Assembly: GCA_964638005.1 (NCBI GenBank)
Contig: CAZWXS010000022.1
Span: 1 to 39,194, forward strand
Source of the DNA: JAAYYM01 sp964638005
Lineage (GTDB): Bacteria > Bacillota > Clostridia > Lachnospirales > Lachnospiraceae
Direction of reading: 5' to 3'
Length of the DNA: 39,194 nt
Part shown: one piece after another, positions 33,060-39,194 of the stretch
Numbering within the stretch: the first letter of the stretch is position 1
How the letters are laid out: each line of letters opens with the position of its first letter
Program-made: the position numbers and the translations under genes
Notes under the pieces: generated by a model
Told to the model about the DNA's origin: nothing
Seen by the model: the letters and a program-made list of their open reading frames with translations, nothing else
Database searches by the model: none

Positions 33060-34400
33060 TCACGAAACAACCTGAAGTGACATAAATGCCGGAAGAATGA
33101 TGATCAGCATGACTATCATGAGCATCATGAACATGGGAATCAATAACTTTGTCCCCGCTTCCTCTCCCAGTTGTTTTGCAATACTCTTTCGTTCCTCAAA
33201 CGCATCGGTCATCTCTCGTAACAGCAATTCAATCGTCCCCTGCGTTCCCCGTCTGACACCCTGACCGACTATTGATGCCAGTATCTGATACCGCGGCAGA
33301 TCGGATCGGCTTCCAAACCGCTCATATGCTTTGATTTCTGAAATCCCGCTGCTCATTTCATAATGTGTGATTCTCATTTCTTCATATGCGTATCTCTTCT
33401 TCATCCCTGTTTCACGTAATGTAATATATTCGTTTACAATTTGCTGCCATGCACCCTTTACCGTCATTCCTGCTCCCAGGAACAATACCAGTTTACTGAC
33501 AATCTCCGCATAATCTATCTCCATTTCCCTCTTTCGCCTTTTTACCTGTGTATGTAATTCACTGTCTTTTCCATAATAGAGGACAACTGCCGCTACAATG
33601 ACAAGGAACAAAATACAAATACTTGTATTGTCCTTTGCTTCCCGCCAAATGATTTTTGTTCCGTCTACTTCTTTTGGCAATCTGACTTCAGCATCTGTAA
33701 GGCTTTCTGATTCTCTCTTTGACAGTTCTTCCTCTACATGCCCGAGAAAAACTTCCTCTCTGTCCTGTATGGGCGGATAGATTCTGATATGAAAAGTACT
33801 TTCTGCACTATAATCAGCATATGTAATAATTGCCTTAACCTCTGTAAGCGTACCTTCCTTCTCCGTTTTATCCTCCCGGATCTCACCGTATCGATTTATA
33901 ATCCTGTAATTATCAATCTCCCAACGGATATCAAATGGATAACCTTCTATTTTGCTGACCAGCTTCAAATTGCTTCGAACCTCATCAAATGATGCGTTTT
34001 CTCCCAATATAGCGACCGGCAGCAGATTTGCAACCTCATTAAGCATCTTCTCTACCTCTGCAGCCGTATATTGCTGTTCATTGACTTCCAGCCGGATATC
34101 CTCCTCTTTTGTCCCCTCGTCATAATATGCCTTCAGATATACTGTTCTGTCCCCTGTCTCATATGGATTTCTTTTAATACGGTTATCTTCCTGTATGACC
34201 GGAGACAACAGGGCGCTTACTTCCATCAGCATAATCGTGACTATACCGGCTCCCAATACGAGCAAAAAAAATCTTTTTTTATTTTCGTAATACTCTTTGA
34301 CCTTTTCTGCTGGAGATTCTGTCGGATATAAAACCTTCATATCATGTAAAACCCTGTCCCGATCTTCAAAACGCTCCATAAAAAATTTTCCTGCTGCCAT
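33060..34400 (-). CDS. tadC: TadC-like T2SF protein with extracytoplasmic Ig-like insertion
   Basis: Inner-membrane platform protein, 446 aa, clearly longer than ordinary TadC (about 280-320). A membrane segment at about 44-66 is followed by an extracytoplasmic region of about 190 residues. Part of it (about 140-210: FDIRWEIDNYRIINRYGEI, then VKAIITYADYSAESTFHIRI) looks like a bacterial Ig-like domain. A second membrane helix (about 260-277) leads to the T2SF domain (IVSKLVLFLGAGMTVKGAW; ASIVGQGVRRGTQGTIELL) and a final helix (about 420-443). The ATG at 34400 has GGAGAG six bases upstream. With TadB it should form the platform for TadA. Confidence 0.85.
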   Translation of the reverse strand: MAAGKFFMERFEDRDRVLHDMKVLYPTESPAEKVKEYYENKKRFFLLVLGAGIVTIMLMEVSALLSPVIQEDNRIKRNPYETGDRTVYLKAYYDEGTKEEDIRLEVNEQQYTAAEVEKMLNEVANLLPVAILGENASFDEVRSNLKLVSKIEGYPFDIRWEIDNYRIINRYGEIREDKTEKEGTLTEVKAIITYADYSAESTFHIRIYPPIQDREEVFLGHVEEELSKRESESLTDAEVRLPKEVDGTKIIWREAKDNTSICILFLVIVAAVVLYYGKDSELHTQVKRRKREMEIDYAEIVSKLVLFLGAGMTVKGAWQQIVNEYITLRETGMKKRYAYEEMRITHYEMSSGISEIKAYERFGSRSDLPRYQILASIVGQGVRRGTQGTIELLLREMTDAFEERKSIAKQLGEEAGTKLLIPMFMMLMIVMLIIILPAFMSLQVVS

Positions 34401-34445
34401 TTTCATCTCTCCATACTCTTTCCTACAAAGTCCTTGTTTGAACGG

Positions 34446-35213
34446 CTATACTTTGATGTCTACGATTTGTTCCGACAGCAGAACCGCCGATATGTAAATC
34501 ATCATAGCAACTGTCATGACAATGATTCCCGCCAGATTGTGATATAGTACATCCAACAGATTTCCTGTACTTTTACCGACGTACAATACAATAAAAAAGG
34601 GAATTACATTCATCACTTTTTGTTCTAATTGCTTTGCACTGATCAGTACGTCTATTTCCCGCTTGATTTCTGCTTTATCATTGATGACTTTGATCGTATT
34701 GCATATGACCTGCACCAAAGAACCGCTGTTTCGCTTTGCCATGGTAAAAACAGCAGCAAAATCTTGAATGTCGTCTACTCCGCTTCTGTCCGCCAGATCA
34801 TTTAGACAACTTTCCAATGTCCGGTTCATCAATAACTGTCTTTCTATATTTTTTAGTTCCTCCGTGATAAATCCCTTCTCTCCATATAACATCTGCATGT
34901 CCTTTGAAGCTTCCATAAAAGCATTTTCAATAGAGAAACCTGCACTGAGCCCTGATGATACCGCAGTTATTGCTTCCTTGAATTCCGTCCGCAGTCGCTG
35001 TTTTCTCCTCTCGATCAGCTTCTTCTTTTTGCGCTTTAGAAGAAACGGCATACCCGGCAGAAGTATCAGAACCGCGATATAGGAACGGTAGAATGTATAT
35101 GCAAAAAGCAGGATCAGCAATAAATACTGTATTCCATAGAAGAAACATTCCTTTGATTTGAATCGATATATCCTGTAATCCATGCAACTTGTTTCTGCTT
35201 GATTTTCTTTCAT
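34446..35213 (-). CDS. tadB: TadB-like type II secretion F protein
   Basis: A 255-aa inner-membrane platform protein. Two N-terminal hydrophobic segments (YGIQYLLLILLFAYTFY; YIAVLILLPGMPFLL) are followed by the T2SF domain (EFKEAITAVSSGLSAGFSIE, FAAVFTMAKRNSGSLVQVI) and two C-terminal membrane helices. Length and order match TadB. Its start overlaps the tadA stop as ATGA, so the ATPase and platform are translationally coupled. Confidence 0.92.
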   Translation of the reverse strand: MKENQAETSCMDYRIYRFKSKECFFYGIQYLLLILLFAYTFYRSYIAVLILLPGMPFLLKRKKKKLIERRKQRLRTEFKEAITAVSSGLSAGFSIENAFMEASKDMQMLYGEKGFITEELKNIERQLLMNRTLESCLNDLADRSGVDDIQDFAAVFTMAKRNSGSLVQVICNTIKVINDKAEIKREIDVLISAKQLEQKVMNVIPFFIVLYVGKSTGNLLDVLYHNLAGIIVMTVAMMIYISAVLLSEQIVDIKV

Positions 35214-36418
35214 ATTCCACGATGCTCCAATTTTTGTGTATGTCGTAATGAATTGATTTTCTGCAGCTCTCCCATGATTTTTCCTTTTTCATCAGTTGCC
35301 TGCTCAACAAATCTATAGAGACTCTGCAATTCTATTTCATCCTTGTGAATATCTATGACCTCCGCAATTTCCAGTACCCTTCGGCTCCGATCCCGAAGTC
35401 TTCCCAAATGAATTATGATATCGATTCCTGAAGCCATTTGTCTTCGGATAGCGGATAACGGCATCGCAACCCCCATCAGCATCATAGTCTCCATCCGGCT
35501 GAGAAGATCCCTTGCGCTGTTTGCATGTGCCGTAGACAGAGATCCGTCATGCCCAGTATTGAATGCAGACATCAGATCAATCGCTTCCTTGCCTCTCACC
35601 TCACCCACAATGATCCTGTCCGGCCGCATACGCAGTGCCGTTTTGATCAAATCTCGAATGGTAATTTCCTTACAGCCTTTCACATTGGCATTTCTGGTTT
35701 CCATCCTTACCAGATTGGATATACCTTGAATCTGTAGTTCCGCACTGTCTTCAATGGTAACAATTCTTTCATCCTCCGGAATGAAACATGACAATGTATT
35801 TAGAAATGTTGTCTTTCCGGAACCTGTTCCCCCGCTAATCATAATATTGTAGCCTGCAATTACCAACCTTTGCAGAAAATCTCTTGCTTCCTTAGAGATG
35901 GTTCCCATACGAAGCAGATCTTCCATTTGCAGTGGCTTGTCCGGGAATCTCCGAATGGTCAGAATCGGACCGTTGATCGCAATAGGCGGCAATACTACAT
36001 TAACACGCGAACCATTGTCCAAAGTAGCATCTACAATCGGGGAAGCCGTATTAACAACTCTGTTTGCCCCGGATACAATCTGTTGGATGATATCCTCCAG
36101 ACGCTCCCTTGTCTCAAAGCGTAAAGGCAGCGAAACAAGTCTGCCCTCCTTTTCGATAAAAATCGGAGCTGTACCGTTTACCATAATCTCTGTAATTTCC
36201 GTATCATCCACCAGTTCCTGCAAGATGTCCAGCCTGCGGATTGCATGGAAGAGTTCCTTGCGGAGCCTGCCTTTGTCATGCAGGCTGATGAAAGTACTCT
36301 TGCTGCATTCCACGATACGCTGATCAATGATACCGAGCACCTCTTCGTCCGATACCTCCCTACTGAGATCAATCTGCTCCCTGATTTCCTCTATCAATTT
36401 CTGTTTGTGTGCTACCAT
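35210..36418 (-). CDS. tadA: TadA/CpaF-family pilus assembly ATPase
   Basis: Cytoplasmic hexameric ATPase of 402 aa that powers pilus extension, and in Tad systems probably retraction. Walker A is SGGTGSGKTTFLN near residue 196. The Walker B region is RPDRIIVGEVRGKEAIDL, the His box is GHDGSLSTAHANSARD, and the N-terminal docking region has EIMVNGTAPIFIEKEGRL. It overlaps the TadZ-like gene by seven bases and has an AAGGAAGG ribosome site. No separate retraction ATPase is present, as usual for Tad. Confidence 0.96.
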   Translation of the reverse strand: MVAHKQKLIEEIREQIDLSREVSDEEVLGIIDQRIVECSKSTFISLHDKGRLRKELFHAIRRLDILQELVDDTEITEIMVNGTAPIFIEKEGRLVSLPLRFETRERLEDIIQQIVSGANRVVNTASPIVDATLDNGSRVNVVLPPIAINGPILTIRRFPDKPLQMEDLLRMGTISKEARDFLQRLVIAGYNIMISGGTGSGKTTFLNTLSCFIPEDERIVTIEDSAELQIQGISNLVRMETRNANVKGCKEITIRDLIKTALRMRPDRIIVGEVRGKEAIDLMSAFNTGHDGSLSTAHANSARDLLSRMETMMLMGVAMPLSAIRRQMASGIDIIIHLGRLRDRSRRVLEIAEVIDIHKDEIELQSLYRFVEQATDEKGKIMGELQKINSLRHTQKLEHRGI

Positions 36419-37425
36419 AAACCTTCCTTCTGCTCTTCCTCCAGCAATTTCTGTACATATTCACCCAGCTCGCTGTACATCAGATGTTCCGGGCCATATT
36501 CAAGTCCCTTCATAAAGCCAAAAGTCAATTTTTTCGTTTTATCCAGAATCTCTCTCTGCCCACTCTGTTCTATAAAAGCTTCGTACTGCGTCATCTTGGC
36601 ATTTGAAACCGCATCAACGCCACAGGGTGTATACAATCTTTCACAACTGTTCAGAAATCGCGGCAGTGCATTCAGACTCTCTCCTATATCCAGAATAATC
36701 GTATCATACAGATTGCAATGACTGATTTCTCTTAGAAAAACCATCCAATCCTCCGTGGAAACACAGTGAAGGTCAAGTGGAGATGAAACCGGGGGAATAT
36801 AATCAAGCCCTTCTATACTCTGCACAATACTTCTCAACTTCATCTCCGTATTTCTGTTTTCCTGGGATATGTAATATAACAGGTCTGCCAAATCCGCCTC
36901 ATACTGCCTGTCCATTAAAGTCTCAAAACCGGCATAGCCCTCTAGATTTACATATAGAACCCTCTTCTCCTTTGCCAAAATCTGACCCAGTGTCAAAGCA
37001 AAAGAAGTCTTCAGAATTCGCTTGATCGGTGAATACACCCCTATGATTTTTGCTTCCTTCTGCAATAGAAAGAACTCTCTGTTTTCTGCTGTCTGTTCAG
37101 CGTAGTAACACATAACTTCTTCTAATATGTGCTCCGACGACTGGTATTTGTAGATCGCTTTTTCACATAAGCATTCTGCTCTTTCCCTTGAGCAGGACAG
37201 CACAATGACATGATGGACATTGCTGCCTCGAATACGTTCATCCATTGCGTTTTCCGAAATCAGCAAAATTTCTATCTCTTGTTCCGCATCAAATGTCATA
37301 AGCTCTTCTACTGTTGTAAATGCCCGAATGATAAAAGGATTCTTTTCCTTCTTGTTTAAAAATTCCATCAGTCGATAAGCATATGTCTGCTCTACATCAC
37401 AAATAGCCAATATATAGTGTTTCAA
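36412..37425 (-). CDS. tadZ: TadZ/CpaE-like localisation protein
   Basis: A 337-aa protein with an N-terminal receiver-like region and a C-terminal MinD/ParA-like fold, the TadZ layout. The P-loop is degenerate: GVYSPIKRILKTSFALTLG has no canonical GKGGxGKT. ILDIGESLN is at the Walker B-type strand and RLYTPCGVDAVSNAKMTQYE follows. TadZ proteins place the pilus machine in the cell. I choose a TTG start at 37425: GGGAGG lies seven bases upstream and the start then overlaps the peptidase stop as TTGA, matching the coupling seen elsewhere in the operon. An ATG at 37443 is the alternative. Confidence 0.85.
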   Translation of the reverse strand: MKHYILAICDVEQTYAYRLMEFLNKKEKNPFIIRAFTTVEELMTFDAEQEIEILLISENAMDERIRGSNVHHVIVLSCSRERAECLCEKAIYKYQSSEHILEEVMCYYAEQTAENREFFLLQKEAKIIGVYSPIKRILKTSFALTLGQILAKEKRVLYVNLEGYAGFETLMDRQYEADLADLLYYISQENRNTEMKLRSIVQSIEGLDYIPPVSSPLDLHCVSTEDWMVFLREISHCNLYDTIILDIGESLNALPRFLNSCERLYTPCGVDAVSNAKMTQYEAFIEQSGQREILDKTKKLTFGFMKGLEYGPEHLMYSELGEYVQKLLEEEQKEGLW

Positions 37426-37934
37426 AATAATTCCTCCCAACATAATAAGATGACGCTGATTAAGATTGCCGGTGAAAAATGGATCGTAAACTGATTCTTC
37501 TCATCTGTATCCATGTAATACGGTTCATATATCCCGGTCTGTATCATTTTTTTAATATAAGCAATGAAATACCGAAATCTCTCCCTAATATTTCTGCAAT
37601 AGAGCATCTTGCATAAAGCAAATATCCCTCCGATCACCAATGCATAAAGCATACAATCCAAAATCTTTTTCGGTCCCAAAAAACACCCTGCTACCGAAAA
37701 TAACTTGATATCACCCGCTCCCATTGCACGAAGACAGAATAATATCCATAGGCAGAAAATCGGTAAGCCTATTCCTGCTGCCGCATAAAGAATTCCCACT
37801 GATTTGTATTCCATTATTTGGAAGCATGTTCCGATCAGAATACCGCTTACGCTCAACCAGTTCTTAATTTTATAGGACTTGATGTCCATGACGGCGGCAA
37901 CAGATACAATCAGAATCAAAATCTGCATTCTCAT
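37422..37934 (-). CDS. tadV: A24 prepilin peptidase (first, TadV-like)
   Basis: A 170-aa membrane aspartic peptidase, first gene of the pilus operon. Catalytic D17 (VMDIKSYKIKNW) and D75 (GAGDIKLF) are present in the expected context. A basic loop (YCRNIRERFRYFIAYIKK) and a final hydrophobic helix complete the protein. It should process Flp and pseudopilins. The GGTG ribosome site is modest. The operon promoter is about 90 bases upstream. Confidence 0.9.
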   Translation of the reverse strand: MRMQILILIVSVAAVMDIKSYKIKNWLSVSGILIGTCFQIMEYKSVGILYAAAGIGLPIFCLWILFCLRAMGAGDIKLFSVAGCFLGPKKILDCMLYALVIGGIFALCKMLYCRNIRERFRYFIAYIKKMIQTGIYEPYYMDTDEKNQFTIHFSPAILISVILLCWEELF

Positions 37935-38021
37935 CTCTTCACCATCATTATTTTTTCATTTCTTTGGGGCATGTGTTTGAATAAACTGGATACTCAAGAT
38001 TTCCAAAGAATTGTAAATCGA

Positions 38022-38050
38022 ATTATAGTATAGATGTTTTTATTTGTCTA
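38022..38050 (-). promoter_or_regulatory. Tad pilus operon promoter
   Basis: On the minus strand TAGACA (38045..38050), exactly 17 bases, TATAAT (38022..38027). The expected start near 38015 leaves an untranslated leader of about 80 bases before tadV. No further promoter of this quality was found inside the eleven-gene operon. Confidence 0.8.
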
Positions 38051-38097
38051 TACCTTATGTAAAAGTTTTTCATATTTGGTAGATTTCACTAAATTTT

Positions 38098-38355
38098 TTA
38101 GAGAAGCACAATGCCATACAGCAGGAAAACCCCCGGAAATCCTAGCGTTGCGCATGTCAAAAGACTGGTCAGATTGATTCCGACATACACGCCTGCTTCA
38201 AAGATTGAAAGTGTCTCATTTGCAAAGTAAATCAAGATTCCGCCAAAGATTCCCCGCAACAGAAAATTAAGAATCCACTCTGTTCTCTTTTTCAGAAATA
38301 CCATTCCGAGCACGATTGCACAAACGGAAATAATCAATATCATACCTTGCTCCAT
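38098..38355 (-). CDS. bofA: BofA-family pro-sigma-K processing inhibitor
   Basis: An 85-aa protein with two to three hydrophobic segments, matching BofA by the C-terminal signature VGINLTSLLTCATLGFPGVF. In Bacillus, BofA holds SpoIVFB inactive in the forespore outer membrane until sigma-K is needed. Its presence suggests sporulation ancestry, though many non-sporing Lachnospiraceae keep it. A second ATG at codon 5 has GGAG six bases upstream and could be the true start. It is divergent from the DUF2508 gene. Confidence 0.85.
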   Translation of the reverse strand: MEQGMILIISVCAIVLGMVFLKKRTEWILNFLLRGIFGGILIYFANETLSIFEAGVYVGINLTSLLTCATLGFPGVFLLYGIVLL

Positions 38356-38478
38356 ACGGGTTCTCTCTTTCTCATAAATTATACAAGTCCATTTATACGA
38401 ATATATGTATAAACAGGTAAAATATGACTATACTATGTAAAAAGAGGTAATTTTCACCGAGAAGAAGGTAGGTAAATC

Positions 38479-38724
38479 ATGCTAAGAAAAAATCAGACTA
38501 CTTATGAAGAAAAGGCACATATTGAGCTTATGCAGGATATTGCAAAGACCAAATGTGCCTTGGATTGTGCTTATTCGAATTTTGATAATGTAGTCGATCC
38601 TGATTTAATCGACTGCTATATTTACGAAGTAAATGCCGTTCAAAAGAGATATAAATTCCTGTTGGAAAAGGCTTCTCGTCAGAACATACCTGTTCCGATC
38701 GCCTTATACACGGAAACCTCGTGA
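38479..38724 (+). CDS. DUF2508 (YaaL-like) small protein
   Basis: An 81-aa helical protein. The core SNFDNVVDPDLIDCYIYEVN and AVQKRYKFLLEKA match DUF2508, the YaaL family of Firmicutes. Function unknown. In Bacillus subtilis yaaL lies directly before bofA in one direction; here the two are neighbours but divergent, so the association is kept with a flipped orientation. A ribosome site AAGGTAGG and a TATACT at 38429..38434 are upstream. Its 3' end overlaps fliS by 21 bases. Confidence 0.85.
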   Translation: MLRKNQTTYEEKAHIELMQDIAKTKCALDCAYSNFDNVVDPDLIDCYIYEVNAVQKRYKFLLEKASRQNIPVPIALYTETS

Positions 38725-39180
38725 CATACCCTGGTCCTGAAGATTTTCGTTCAGATCACCTCTCCCATATGTAAGACCGGCATAAACCGTCTGCGTGTTT
38801 TCCATGATTGGTCCGGATGGATCCTGCTCACTGATCTGCGCAAATGCTTCCTTTAGATTTGATGCAATTTCCTGAATGATCTCAAGTCTGGTAGGATCCT
38901 TTCGGATAACAGCCGTTGATGCTTCCCTGTTTACAAACAGATACAACTGCATCAGATTGTGTGAAATCTGATAATTGAAATCAAGTGCTTCCATCAAATC
39001 CGCAACACATCGTTTGATATGGTTGCAATGATTCTTAAAGGCTTCAAAATCTCCGTTTGCATAATTCTTCTGTGCATCCTGTACATCATCCAGGATCATA
39101 TCATATAGGATGACTATAATCTGTGTCTTATTTGCCTGTGTGATTCTCAATGTATATTGCTGAATCTGTTCTTTTGTCAT
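38704..39180 (-). CDS. fliS: Flagellar export chaperone FliS
   Basis: Cytoplasmic chaperone that binds flagellin's C-terminus before export. The 158-aa protein shows the family start YTLRITQANKTQIIVILYDM and the helix pair CNHIKRCVADLMEALDFNYQ and LMQLYLFVNREASTAV. The tail after about residue 125 is longer than in most FliS and ends in a basic segment (GMSRGFRV). The start has AAGGAGAAGG upstream. Flagellar genes such as fliD probably continue past the right edge. It indicates a motile cell. Confidence 0.92.
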   Translation of the reverse strand: MTKEQIQQYTLRITQANKTQIIVILYDMILDDVQDAQKNYANGDFEAFKNHCNHIKRCVADLMEALDFNYQISHNLMQLYLFVNREASTAVIRKDPTRLEIIQEIASNLKEAFAQISEQDPSGPIMENTQTVYAGLTYGRGDLNENLQDQGMSRGFRV

Positions 39181-39194
39181 CTGTCCTTCTCCTT

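Overview
The window reads as a motile, low-to-mid G+C member of the Clostridia, most likely a Lachnospiraceae gut commensal. The clues are a transketolase split into two genes, an archaeal/eukaryotic-type prolyl-tRNA synthetase, a GntR-LacI hybrid AraR repressor, sporulation-lineage proteins (BofA, a CotS-like kinase), a flagellar FliS and a Gram-positive Tad (type IVc) pilus operon. Most genes are on the minus strand. The plus-strand genes are an XRE regulator, perR, murG, a 72-aa DHp-like protein and a DUF2508 gene. No CRISPR, insertion sequence, prophage or tRNA was seen, and no gene-free stretch reaches 300 bases.

Left end (1-3.5 kb): a strong leftward promoter and leader that look like the start of an rRNA operon whose 16S gene lies beyond the edge. 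Next come a terminator and a leftward three-gene envelope operon: a LysM protein with a JAB/MPN-like domain, DUF5711, and CvpA-like.

Sugar region (3.5-12 kb): a LacI regulator, mannose-6-phosphate isomerase and a ROK fructo/mannokinase form one operon, closed by a terminator. A pentose operon follows: FGGY ribulokinase, L-ribulose-5-phosphate 4-epimerase, and transketolase N and C subunits. It is controlled by AraR, encoded just upstream. Both the kinase and araR promoters carry the same operator (ACTTGT-N12-ACAAGT) between -35 and -10. A XylR-like palindrome sits between kinase and epimerase. L-arabinose isomerase and a transporter are absent from the window.

Housekeeping region (12-28 kb): an XRE regulator, a polyserine PEGA-domain surface protein, a CotS-like kinase, CCA-adding enzyme, ProRS, an operon of sensor kinase, response regulator, pseudouridine synthase and AI-2E-family transporter, PerR, a 2-hydroxyacid dehydrogenase, Pgi, a small membrane protein, MurG, a HIT hydrolase, the DHp-like protein, and a flavodoxin-SCP2 fusion. 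Several convergent pairs are very tight. murG and the HIT gene share a bidirectional terminator whose loop contains both stop codons.

Tad pilus operon (28.3-38.0 kb): one promoter (TAGACA-N17-TATAAT) serves eleven tightly packed genes: prepilin peptidase, TadZ-like, TadA ATPase, TadB, a TadC with an Ig-like extracytoplasmic insertion, Flp pilin, DUF5702, a TadE-like protein with tandem Cys/His modules, a second prepilin peptidase, a second TadE-like pseudopilin, and a DUF6382-FHA membrane protein. This is the most distinctive system here. No secretin or lipoprotein gene is present, as expected for a single-membrane cell.

Right end (38-39.2 kb): bofA and a DUF2508 (yaaL-like) gene diverge, and fliS is convergent with DUF2508.
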